From CAYQUC01 sp048061315 (lineage in GTDB: Bacteria > Pseudomonadota > Gammaproteobacteria > UBA6429 > Thiohalophilaceae), in NCBI GenBank assembly GCA_048061315.1, contig JBGMRJ010000046.1, forward strand, positions 1-22,084: DNA of 22,084 nt, read 5' to 3'. The notes under the pieces were generated by a model. The model was not told where the DNA came from. It ran no database searches and was given only the letters and a program-made list of their open reading frames with translations. The translations under genes and the position numbers were made by a program. Shown here one piece after another: positions 15,289 to 22,084 of the stretch (the stretch's first letter is position 1; each line of letters begins with the position of its first letter).

Positions 15289-15326
15289 GTATTCAAGTAA
15301 TTATTAAACTGTATTTAGCACGACTT

Positions 15327-15332
15327 TATAAT
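15327..15332 (+). promoter_or_regulatory. Candidate -10 box of hslR
   Basis: A perfect TATAAT lies 39 bases before the hslR start codon. The best -35 position 17 bases upstream (TTAAAC at 15304-15309) matches poorly, so the call is tentative. Confidence 0.35.
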
Positions 15333-15371
15333 AAGGCATTTTTACACGCGTAATCTTCATGGGTATAAATT

Positions 15372-15773
15372 ATGAAAAAAACCGATGATATCGATACACA
15401 ACGAATTGATAAATGGTTGTGGGTTGCACGTTTTTATAAAACGCGATCATTAGCTTCACATGAGGTGAACGCAGGCCATGTTCGTTTAAATAATAGTCGT
15501 ATTAAATCATCAAAAATGCTTGTAGTGGGTGATAGTGTTTTCGTTAAAAAAAATGATCTTGAATATAACATTACTATATCAGGGCTTTTACCTTCTCGCG
15601 TATCGGCTACCATAGCCTGCACGTTGTATGATGAATCAGAACACAGTAAATTGGCCCGGGAGAATACCATTAAGGATAAACGATTTTATAATCACGGTTA
15701 TACAGCGTCAGAAGGGCGGCCATCAAAACAAGACCGTCGTGAGATTCAAAAATTAACAGGAAAACTTAAATAA
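15372..15773 (+). CDS. hslR: Ribosome-associated heat-shock protein Hsp15
   Basis: An S4-domain RNA-binding protein that rescues 50S subunits carrying a stranded nascent chain after heat-induced stalling. It has 133 residues, like the E. coli protein. The S4 domain occupies roughly residues 8-65 (QRIDKWLWVARFYKTRSLA ... GHVRLNNSRIKSSKML), and a basic C-terminal tail with EGRPSKQDRREIQKL follows. It is the first of three closely spaced genes with the Nudix hydrolase (4-base gap) and thioredoxin. I see no clear sigma-32 promoter before it, unlike htpG and the Lon gene. Confidence 0.93.
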   Translation: MKKTDDIDTQRIDKWLWVARFYKTRSLASHEVNAGHVRLNNSRIKSSKMLVVGDSVFVKKNDLEYNITISGLLPSRVSATIACTLYDESEHSKLARENTIKDKRFYNHGYTASEGRPSKQDRREIQKLTGKLK

Positions 15774-15777
15774 TAAA

Positions 15778-16209
15778 ATGACTATTCCCTCAACGCCATC
15801 ATTAACTGTCGATATCATTATTGAGCTTATTGATAAACCGGATCGCCCGATTGTATTAATTGAGCGTAAATACCCTCCTTATGGCTGGGCATTACCAGGA
15901 GGTTTTGTTGATGTTGGAGAAAGCCTTGAAGTTGCTGCAGGGAGGGAAGCTAATGAAGAAATATCTCTGGGTGTCAAAGTTAAATCTCTTCTGGGCTGTT
16001 ATTCCGACCCATCACGTGACTCTCGTGGACATACTGTCAGTGCAGTGTATATTGCCGAAGCCAGTGGCGAACCATTCGCAGCGGATGATGCTGCTAATGT
16101 AAGAATTGTTTCTCTGGATAATTTACCCTCGGATCTGGCATTTGATCATGCAAAAATACTTGAGGATTACCGTTATTTTCGTGAGACTGGTGAAATCAAA
16201 CCATTATAA
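15778..16209 (+). CDS. Nudix hydrolase, probably ADP-ribose pyrophosphatase-like
   Basis: A 143-residue Nudix enzyme that hydrolyses nucleoside diphosphates linked to another group. The Nudix box runs through GFVDVGE, then REANEEISL (family pattern G-x5-E-x7-REU-x-EE-x-G-U). All metal-binding Glu residues are kept, but the late Gly is replaced by Ser. The IERKYPPYGWALPGG lead-in and short length resemble ADP-ribose or related sugar-nucleotide pyrophosphatases; the substrate is not determined. It starts 4 bases after hslR without a clear ribosome binding site, so translation is probably coupled. Confidence 0.88.
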   Translation: MTIPSTPSLTVDIIIELIDKPDRPIVLIERKYPPYGWALPGGFVDVGESLEVAAGREANEEISLGVKVKSLLGCYSDPSRDSRGHTVSAVYIAEASGEPFAADDAANVRIVSLDNLPSDLAFDHAKILEDYRYFRETGEIKPL

Positions 16210-16258
16210 AAGGCTTTTCTGTAGTAAAATAGTATATTTATATAAGAGGTATTTCAAA

Positions 16259-16633
16259 GTGGCAACAGTAGATTTAACCGGTGATAATTTTGAAGAAGTG
16301 ATAACACAAAATGATTTTGTCATTATTGATTTTTGGGCACCCTGGTGTGGCCCATGTCAGGGGTTTGCTCCGGTCTATACCGATACTTCAGAAAAATATC
16401 CGGATATTGTTTTTGCCAAAGTAAATACAGAAGAACAACAGGAACTGGGTGGTCATTTTCAAATACGATCAATACCAACGCTAATGATATTTCGAGAACA
16501 AGTCATTCTATATTCAGAAGCTGGCGCAATGCAGGCATCAGAGTTTGAAAAGTTAATTGAGCAAGCAAAAGGTGTTGATATGGCTGATGTTCATAAACAA
16601 ATGTCAGAGCAGGCGGCTAAAGCTGAAGGGTAA
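16259..16633 (+). CDS. Thioredoxin-family protein
   Basis: A 124-residue thioredoxin-fold protein with the classical active site in APWCGPCQGFAP and the cis-proline in RSIPTLMIF. The fold is otherwise canonical (residues about 1-105), followed by an extra Ala/Gln-rich helical tail. It has no signal peptide, so it should act as a cytoplasmic disulfide reductase. The start is GTG 16259, with AAGAGGT at 16244-16250 8 bases upstream; a longer reading from 16106 would overlap the Nudix gene in another frame and is rejected. The 3' end overlaps the convergent Lon gene by 17 bases. A housekeeping TrxA may exist elsewhere; the tail suggests a secondary thioredoxin. Confidence 0.9.
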   Translation: MATVDLTGDNFEEVITQNDFVIIDFWAPWCGPCQGFAPVYTDTSEKYPDIVFAKVNTEEQQELGGHFQIRSIPTLMIFREQVILYSEAGAMQASEFEKLIEQAKGVDMADVHKQMSEQAAKAEG

Positions 16634-19064
16634 TTTTAAACATAATCGCAGCTACATCCGAATACTGTTGCGCAAAATGCACCTTCATCCCTTTTTTAAT
16701 GTAATCCGGTAGTTCTTCAAAATCACCTTTATTGGCAAAGGGCAAAATTAATTCCTTGATCTTAATACGTCGAGCTGCAATTACTTTTTCGCGGATACCA
16801 CCAACGGGTAAAACTAGTCCGGTCAGTGTCAATTCACCAGTCATTGCGATACCAGTTTTTGGATTTTGATTTCGCGCTAAAGATAATAATGCAGTAGCCA
16901 TAGTAACACCGGCACTTGGGCCATCTTTTGGTGTTGCACCTTCCGGAACGTGTAGATGTACAAATCGTGAATCGAAAAAAGCGGGGTCGGCTTTAAATTT
17001 TTCTGAATTGGAATAAATGTAACTGTAAGCGATCTCGGCAGATTCTTTCATCACATCACCAAGCTGCCCGGTTAGTTTGAAGCCTTTATTTTTACTGTGT
17101 ATGTGAGCAGCTTCAATAGTGAGTGTGGTTCCTCCCATTGATGTCCAGGCTAAACCGGTCACATTACCAATTCCTGATGTAGGAACTTCGTTAATAAAAA
17201 CCGGCTTCCCTAAATGTTTTTCAAGATCTTCTGCTTGAATAGTATAAGGGCCTTTTTTCCCCGAGACTATTTTTACTGCAATCTTGCGAATAATACGTTT
17301 CAATTGTTTTTCTAAATTTCGTACACCGGCTTCCCGAGCATAACCATCAATTAAGTTTCGCAGTGCGGTAACGGTAATTTTTATCTGGCTTCGCTTAACG
17401 CCAATTTGATTTATTAACTTGGGCCAGAGGTGTTTTTTTGCGATTTGTACTTTTTCTTCTGTTATATAGCCTGATAAACGAATTATCTCCATGCGATCCA
17501 GTAGTGGTGAAGGAATTGTGTCGAGTTGATTCGCCGTGCAAATAAATAATACGTTAGATAAATCAAAACGATTATCAATATAGTGATCCAAAAACTCATT
17601 GTTTTGTTCCGGGTCAAGCACTTCGAGTAAGGCTGATGCAGGATCGCCTTGATAGGAGCTGCCAATTTTGTCAATTTCATCCAACATGATAACCGGGTTT
17701 GATGTTTGAACATCTTTCATGGATTGAATAAATCGTCCGGGCATCGCTCCTATGTAGGTACGGCGGTGTCCTTTTATTTCAGCTTCATCACGCATACCAC
17801 CGACAGAAAATCTGAAAAATTTTCGACCAATTGCTTGAGCAATTGATTTACCTATTGATGTTTTTCCGACACCGGGTGGTCCAACCAGCAAAATAATAGA
17901 GCCACTTATCTTACCTTTTAATTTACCAACAGCAAGAAATTCGATAATCCGATCTTTGACATCATCCAGTCCCTGATGATCGCCATCCAGAACTTCTCGG
18001 GCATATTTTAAGTTAAGCTTATCTTTGGAAAATACACCCCAGGGTAAAGCTGTAATCCAGTCCAGATAGTTACGTGTGACAGCATATTCAGGCGATCCGG
18101 TTTCTAAAACGGAGATTTTTTCCATTTCTTCGTTTATATTAGTTAGCGTTTCCTCAGGAATAGTTAATTTCTCAAGACGCTTGGTAAATTTTTCAGTATC
18201 AACAGTTCGATCGTCTTTTGCCAGACCGAGTTCCTGTTGTATGACTTTCAACTGTTCTTTTAGAAAAAACTGGCGTTGCTGTTCAGTCATTTGTTGTTCG
18301 ACTTTGTCGTGGATTTTGCCTTGTAGTTTGGCGACCTCAAGTTCTTTTTTTAATACGACAAGCACTTTTTTCATTCTTTTGATAAGGTATTCGGTTTCTA
18401 AAATATCCTGAAGTGCTTCCTTGTCTCTGGTCGTGAGAGTTGCCGCAAAATCGGCTAACATATTGGGGTCGTTTAAATTAAATCGTTCAAGAAAAAATTT
18501 AATCTCTTCGCTGTATAGCGGGTTATGGGGCACCAACTCTTTAATGGTATTAATAATTGCCATGCTATAGGCTTTTATTTCATTGGTCTTAATGTTTTTT
18601 TCTTCTTTAATGTATTCCACTTGCGCCACAAACGGAATGCTGGAATTCAACCACTTTACAATCTTAAACCGTGCACGGCCTTCAGCAATTGTTTGGATGC
18701 TGTTTTCGTTATGAGAGGGGCTGTGTAATTTTACAGCCGTACCAACGGTATAAAAATCGGAGACCGTGGTAACTTCAGCAGCTTTAGCGGTGGTGAGTAA
18801 CATGCCCGCCATGTGATGTGCCGCTGAGCCAATTTTTTCAATCGTTTCTAACCAGATATTGCTACTGAGTTCAATCGGTAAAGCTTGTGCCGGGAAAAAG
18901 GGTTGATCAACTATGGGTAAAATATAAAGAGTTGTTGGTAAAATTTTGTCCGGTATGATGATATTAGAAGCTGATTCATTTACTGGATCATTAACTTCAT
19001 CAATTTCCGAGACTAAATCATCATCGTGTTCTACTTCAGTATTGGTGTCGTGTTGTTCCGTCAT
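16617..19064 (-). CDS. lon: Lon-type ATP-dependent serine protease with an acidic N-terminus
   Basis: A cytosolic AAA+ protease that degrades misfolded and regulatory proteins. The start is ATG 19064, with AGGA 6 bases upstream; a TTG at 19085 has no such support. It has 815 residues. About 35 acidic, disordered residues precede the N-terminal substrate domain. Walker A GPPGVGKT is near residues 395-402, Walker B is IMLDEID, and the protease domain has the Ser717 (KDGPSAG) and Lys760 (IREKVIA) dyad. The acidic extension and divergent N-domain resemble secondary Lon proteases such as Pseudomonas AsrA, so this may not be the only lon in the genome. A sigma-32 promoter lies at 19108-19135. Confidence 0.94.
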   Translation of the reverse strand: MTEQHDTNTEVEHDDDLVSEIDEVNDPVNESASNIIIPDKILPTTLYILPIVDQPFFPAQALPIELSSNIWLETIEKIGSAAHHMAGMLLTTAKAAEVTTVSDFYTVGTAVKLHSPSHNENSIQTIAEGRARFKIVKWLNSSIPFVAQVEYIKEEKNIKTNEIKAYSMAIINTIKELVPHNPLYSEEIKFFLERFNLNDPNMLADFAATLTTRDKEALQDILETEYLIKRMKKVLVVLKKELEVAKLQGKIHDKVEQQMTEQQRQFFLKEQLKVIQQELGLAKDDRTVDTEKFTKRLEKLTIPEETLTNINEEMEKISVLETGSPEYAVTRNYLDWITALPWGVFSKDKLNLKYAREVLDGDHQGLDDVKDRIIEFLAVGKLKGKISGSIILLVGPPGVGKTSIGKSIAQAIGRKFFRFSVGGMRDEAEIKGHRRTYIGAMPGRFIQSMKDVQTSNPVIMLDEIDKIGSSYQGDPASALLEVLDPEQNNEFLDHYIDNRFDLSNVLFICTANQLDTIPSPLLDRMEIIRLSGYITEEKVQIAKKHLWPKLINQIGVKRSQIKITVTALRNLIDGYAREAGVRNLEKQLKRIIRKIAVKIVSGKKGPYTIQAEDLEKHLGKPVFINEVPTSGIGNVTGLAWTSMGGTTLTIEAAHIHSKNKGFKLTGQLGDVMKESAEIAYSYIYSNSEKFKADPAFFDSRFVHLHVPEGATPKDGPSAGVTMATALLSLARNQNPKTGIAMTGELTLTGLVLPVGGIREKVIAARRIKIKELILPFANKGDFEELPDYIKKGMKVHFAQQYSDVAAIMFKITLQL

Positions 19065-19107
19065 TCTGTTTCCTGATTTATTCAATATTTAATCAACCAA
19101 TATTTTA

Positions 19108-19135
19108 ATATTGGGATGGTAATTCAATTTTCAAG
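19108..19135 (-). promoter_or_regulatory. Sigma-32 heat-shock promoter of the Lon-type protease gene
   Basis: On the minus strand, CTTGAAA (19135-19129) is followed after exactly 13 bases by CCCAATAT (19115-19108), very close to the sigma-32 consensus. Transcription would start near 19100, about 35 bases before the ATG. The spacing is identical to that at htpG in the same window. Confidence 0.78.
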
Positions 19136-19145
19136 TTGGTTTTAC

Positions 19146-19162
19146 AAACTGAATTTCAGTTT
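19146..19162. repeat. 17-base palindrome over the moeA stop codon
   Basis: AAACTGAATTTCAGTTT is symmetrical around the T at 19154, with 8-base arms, and overlaps the last base of the moeA stop codon. As RNA it could form a short 6-base stem, but no T-run follows, so it is a weak terminator candidate at best. Confidence 0.35.
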
Positions 19163-20442
19163 TACAATAACCACTCATTATAGGGTTGAACTTCCACAAT
19201 ACTATCAACTGCGACATGAGTAGTATCTTCTGAAAGAATAATAAAACAATTACTATGGCTCATTGAGCTCAGGATGTGTGAGGCTTGTAATCCAGATACA
19301 GCAACGGATATTTGTCCTTTTTCATCAGTTGAGATATGACCACGTTGAAAATCAACTCTACCGGCACGTTTCTTTAACTCAGTTGAGCACTTTACATGAT
19401 AGCTTTTATTTCGGGTGTTGCTGTGTCCGGATAAGGCACGAATTGCCGGTAAGGCAAATTGACTGAAAGTTGCCATAACCGATACCGGGTTACCCGGAAG
19501 GCCAAAAAAAATGGCATTATTGATATTTCCAAAGGCAAGCGGTCTGCCGGGTTTCATTGCAATTTTCCAAAAATTGATATTCCCCATTTTTTCCAGCGTT
19601 TCTTTGACATAGTCAGCATCGCCCACTGAAACACCTCCTGAAGTGATAACAACATCTGCAATGCTCGCAGCTTCTTCAAATGCGGTTTCAATTTTAGTAC
19701 GGTCATCAGGAATGACGCCCATATCAATTAATTCAATGTAATTTTTTTGCAGCAGCCCGAATAATGTATAGCGATTACTATCGTAAATTTGGCCATCATC
19801 AAGGGTTTCGCCGACACCACGTAGTTCATCACCGGTGGAAAAAATGGCAACGCGTAGTTTACGGTAAATGGTAACTTCTGATATTCCCATCGAAGCAATA
19901 ATGCCAAGTTCGGCAGCAGCAATGTTTTTTCCTGCGCGTAATACCGTATTGCCTTTTTTTATATCTTCGCCAATATAACGTACATTTTGTTGTGCACAAT
20001 GCCCGGTGTTAATGGTAATAGAGTCATTTGTTATGATGACATGTTCCTGCATTATAACCGTGTCGGCGCCTTCAGGCATTTTGGCTCCAGTCATAATACG
20101 AATGCAGTCACCGCTTGTTACTTTTCCTGAAAAGGGTTTACCGGCCCATGATGTTCCAATTATTTTGAGTGTTGCGGTATCTTTTTTAGGGATGTCGATA
20201 GCGTTAATGGCGTAGCCATCCATTGCGGAATTGTCATAGGGTGGTGTACTAATTGTAGCAATTATATCGTCAGCCAAAATACGACCAAAAGCATCTCGAC
20301 AACTGCTACGTTCTGTCACAGTTAGCGACTTTGATGCTGATTTAACTAATGACGAAATTCGGTCGGTAGCCTGGATTACGGATAAGCTATTTGGATCAGA
20401 ATCATTACAATTGGGTTTAACTGGAATAAGCGTGTTAATCAT
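19162..20442 (-). CDS. moeA: Molybdopterin molybdenumtransferase MoeA
   Basis: Inserts molybdate into adenylylated molybdopterin to form the molybdenum cofactor. It has 426 residues. Domain markers appear in order: TPPYDNSAMDGYA, RIMTGAKMPEGADTVIMQE, then the MogA-like domain with FSTGDEL, the GQIYDSNRY segment and TSGGVSVGDADY, and finally KPGRPLAFG with FGLPGNPVS. The C-terminal beta-barrel domain ends the protein. All expected motifs are intact. It follows mobB by 70 bases and is most likely the last gene of a mobA-mobB-moeA operon. The Lon gene downstream has its own heat-shock promoter. Confidence 0.95.
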   Translation of the reverse strand: MINTLIPVKPNCNDSDPNSLSVIQATDRISSLVKSASKSLTVTERSSCRDAFGRILADDIIATISTPPYDNSAMDGYAINAIDIPKKDTATLKIIGTSWAGKPFSGKVTSGDCIRIMTGAKMPEGADTVIMQEHVIITNDSITINTGHCAQQNVRYIGEDIKKGNTVLRAGKNIAAAELGIIASMGISEVTIYRKLRVAIFSTGDELRGVGETLDDGQIYDSNRYTLFGLLQKNYIELIDMGVIPDDRTKIETAFEEAASIADVVITSGGVSVGDADYVKETLEKMGNINFWKIAMKPGRPLAFGNINNAIFFGLPGNPVSVMATFSQFALPAIRALSGHSNTRNKSYHVKCSTELKKRAGRVDFQRGHISTDEKGQISVAVSGLQASHILSSMSHSNCFIILSEDTTHVAVDSIVEVQPYNEWLL

Positions 20443-20512
20443 GGGGTACTCGATATAGTAAATATTAAAATTCAGGTAGGTGTAAATTATACAAAAAATT
20501 TCCGGAGATTGC

Positions 20513-21040
20513 TTACGATAAATTATATTTTTCAGTTAAAAAATGGATTATAGATTTGACATTGTTTATATCCAGTATTGGTAAGCTGGTTTCTATTTTT
20601 TTTGGATTATCAGTTGCGATAGCAATAATATTTTCATCATGTGGAAATAAAACGGCTTTGCCTAATGAGGGACGGTGAAGTTCTATTTTGTCAAAAATTT
20701 CATGTTTAAAACCTTCTACTAAAATCAGATCCAGTTCGGAATGATTAAGTTGTGATAATAAATAATTCAGATTGGGTTCCGGATCAGTAGTTGGGGTTTC
20801 GGTTACCAGTGCCCAACGATTTTTTGAAGCTACTAGCATTTGCGTAGCTCCGGCATGGCGTAATTCATAACTGTCTTTGCCGGGGGTATCAATATCAAAA
20901 TCGTGGTGGGCGTGTTTAATAACACCAATTTTAAAGGCTGTATTTTTTTTAAAGTGTTGAATGATTTTTTTTAATAAACTGGTTTTCCCCGTTCCGGAGT
21001 AGGCAACAAAACCGATAACAGGGCATTTAATATTATTCAT
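20513..21040 (-). CDS. mobB: Molybdopterin-guanine dinucleotide biosynthesis adapter MobB
   Basis: A GTP-binding P-loop protein that supports MobA in adding GMP to molybdenum cofactor. The Walker A motif is AYSGTGKTSLLKK. Family segments VIKHAHHDFDIDTPGKDSYELRHAGA and DLILVEGFKHE follow, close to E. coli MobB. I choose ATG 21040, giving 175 residues; it overlaps the mobA stop as ATGAATAA, a typical coupling arrangement. A TTG at 21058 is possible but less likely. MobB is not essential for bis-MGD formation in E. coli. Confidence 0.92.
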   Translation of the reverse strand: MNNIKCPVIGFVAYSGTGKTSLLKKIIQHFKKNTAFKIGVIKHAHHDFDIDTPGKDSYELRHAGATQMLVASKNRWALVTETPTTDPEPNLNYLLSQLNHSELDLILVEGFKHEIFDKIELHRPSLGKAVLFPHDENIIAIATDNPKKIETSLPILDINNVKSIIHFLTEKYNLS

Positions 21041-21638
21041 GTTGATATAGTTTTTCAAAATTTAGAAAATCTTGAGCAGTATTAATATTCATAAATGCAT
21101 TGCTGTTATTACTGCAATCTACAATAGCCGGGTGTTGCTGTAATATCCAGTCCTGGGTTTTTCGTTCACCCGTTTTAATAAATTCGTTTAAGTTTTTGGT
21201 TAAATCTTTATGCAATAATAATACTAAGGGCTGTAACTTATCATTAGTTTTTACAACGGCAATTAATTTATCCTGTTTTAGCGCTTCATCATATAATCGT
21301 TTGACAATATCATTTGGTAAAAATGGCGTGTCACAGGCACTAAAAAAAACCCAGTTAGTGTTGGTTTTTTGTAGTGAACTGTAAATTCCGGATAATGGCC
21401 CTAATCGGTCAGGGTTTATGTCAGAAATTAATGGATAACCCAATTTTTGATAATCCGCCAGATTTTGATTGGTATTAATTAAAATTTTTTTAACCTGGTG
21501 TTGAATTTTTTTTATGGTGTATTCAATTAAAGCGCTATTATTAAATTTTTTTAATGCTTTATCTTCACCCATTCGCGAGCTTCTGCCACCGGCCAAGATC
21601 ACACCGGAAATATCGTTAATAAATTGAGTAGACGTCAT
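21033..21638 (-). CDS. mobA: Molybdenum cofactor guanylyltransferase MobA
   Basis: Transfers GMP from GTP to molybdenum cofactor to make (bis-)MGD, the form used by DMSO-reductase-family enzymes such as formate dehydrogenase and nitrate reductase. It has 201 residues. The nucleotide-binding signature GVILAGGRSSRMGEDKAL is near the N-terminus, DRLGPLSGIYSSL follows, and the Mg-binding Asp is in SACDTPFLP. The C-terminal FMNINTAQDF element is also conserved. It is the first gene of the operon and overlaps mobB by 8 bases. No strong ribosome binding site precedes the ATG at 21638. The molybdoenzyme it serves is not in this window. Confidence 0.94.
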   Translation of the reverse strand: MTSTQFINDISGVILAGGRSSRMGEDKALKKFNNSALIEYTIKKIQHQVKKILINTNQNLADYQKLGYPLISDINPDRLGPLSGIYSSLQKTNTNWVFFSACDTPFLPNDIVKRLYDEALKQDKLIAVVKTNDKLQPLVLLLHKDLTKNLNEFIKTGERKTQDWILQQHPAIVDCSNNSNAFMNINTAQDFLNFEKLYQHE

Positions 21639-21863
21639 TCTATTGAAAAACCACAGATTAATAGTAAGCTTAAATCGGTAATATTATATAACCTGGCATG
21701 ATGATACGGAAATTGCTTGTATTGCGATACAATTTCATTATTGATACTAATGTAACTATCTGTTTTTTATCTATTACTTTTAAAATTAGATGTAAATAGC
21801 ATTAAAGATAGGGTGATTTAAGACGCTATTTGAAATACAGCGGTAGTATTTATGGTGATTGTA

Positions 21864-22084
21864 ATGAAAGTAGGTTCTTCAACATATACCGCCTTAGCCG
21901 GGATGCAGAAAGGCACGAATAACGCGCGTAAGCATACAGCGGAATTTGCAGGTGCAGCGCAAATGCAGGGGCAGGTAGATAAAGCCGGTTCTCTTGTTGA
22001 TTTAAAAGCAGATAAAAACCACGTTGAGGCTAATGCCAAGTCAGCTCATAACACTAATGAGGTTATTGGTACGATAATTGATGT
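21864..22084 (+). CDS. Small protein resembling short flagellar rod/hook-like proteins, cut by the window edge
   Basis: An open frame runs from ATG 21864 to the window end (73 codons seen). GGTGAT at 21854-21859 suits this start; an ATG at 21852 is also in frame. The N-terminus, SSTYTALAGMQKGTNNARK, followed by a helical stretch with NHVEANAKSAHNTNEVIGTI near the end, has the heptad-like pattern of the N- and C-terminal helices of flagellar rod/hook proteins, without a middle domain. Short stand-alone proteins of this kind occur in many Gammaproteobacteria and are often annotated as FlgE- or FlgC-like. No other flagellar gene is visible. The opposite strand (21818-22039) is also open but has no support. 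Confidence 0.55.
   Translation, partial: MKVGSSTYTALAGMQKGTNNARKHTAEFAGAAQMQGQVDKAGSLVDLKADKNHVEANAKSAHNTNEVIGTIID

Noticed and set aside
15860..16102. Plus-strand frame within the Nudix gene
   Set aside because: It is out of frame with the Nudix box, which is plainly coded in the 15778-16209 frame.
16106..16258. N-terminal extension of the thioredoxin
   Set aside because: It would overlap the Nudix gene in another frame; GTG 16259 has a strong AAGAGGT 8 bases upstream and starts at the normal thioredoxin N-terminus.
21639..21863. Sigma-54 or sigma-28 promoter before the flagellar-like small gene
   Set aside because: TGGCAT and TTGCT occur but at the wrong spacing for sigma-54, and no TAAA-N15-GCCGATAA-like site is present. 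I see only general AT-rich DNA here.
21818..22039. Minus-strand open frame at the right end
   Set aside because: Cys/Ala/Pro-rich shadow of the plus-strand frame, which has a ribosome binding site and a recognisable sequence pattern.

Overview
The window looks like an ordinary chromosomal segment of an AT-rich gammaproteobacterium. The gene families are typical of that group: the EF-P beta-lysylation cluster, Psd next to EpmA, Hsp15, BolA, GlcDEF and MobA/MobB/MoeA. The species cannot be named from the sequence. A run of exactly 100 N inside epmA shows that this is a draft or metagenome scaffold. No tRNA, rRNA, CRISPR array, transposase, integrase or prophage gene is visible, and no stretch over 300 bases lacks a gene.

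Layout, left to right. (1) At 1-1856 lie epmB (minus strand, cut by the window edge), efp and epmA (with the gap): the radical-SAM aminomutase, the target factor and the ligase that together install (R)-beta-lysine on EF-P Lys34. (2) At 1862-3857 a tight minus-strand operon runs sco, then a PCu(A)C copper chaperone, then psd, with 2-base gaps. The first two genes serve copper delivery to cytochrome oxidase; the third makes phosphatidylethanolamine. (3) At 4075-4539 is a LexA/UmuD-like autoprotease with no DNA-binding domain, preceded by a GAAC-N7-GAAC repeat. (4) At 4571-6850 a two-domain rhodanese and an alanine/serine-glyoxylate aminotransferase diverge around a repeat-bearing intergenic region. 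(5) At 6867-9660 are htpG, behind a good sigma-32 promoter, and lepB. (6) At 9812-11385 are a putative zinc-binding protein of unknown function, bolA and an unknown lipoprotein. (7) At 11403-15211 is a minus-strand glcD-glcE-glcF operon for glycolate oxidase. (8) At 15372-16633 are hslR, a Nudix hydrolase and a thioredoxin. (9) At 16617-19064 is a Lon-type protease, also with a sigma-32 promoter. (10) At 19162-21638 is a mobA-mobB-moeA operon for molybdenum cofactor. (11) At the right edge a small protein begins that resembles short flagellar rod/hook-like proteins.

Functional links. GlcDEF makes glyoxylate from glycolate and the aminotransferase can turn glyoxylate into glycine, so the two loci could form a glycolate salvage route. 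HtpG, the Lon-type protease, Hsp15 and thioredoxin are all protein quality-control functions, and the first two share the same promoter architecture. MobA/MobB/MoeA imply a bis-MGD molybdoenzyme elsewhere in the genome. I see no clearly novel multi-gene system. The most interesting leads are the HTH-less autoprotease with its repeat, a possible AUU start on the lipoprotein, the zinc-ribbon-like unknown gene and the repeats between divergent genes.
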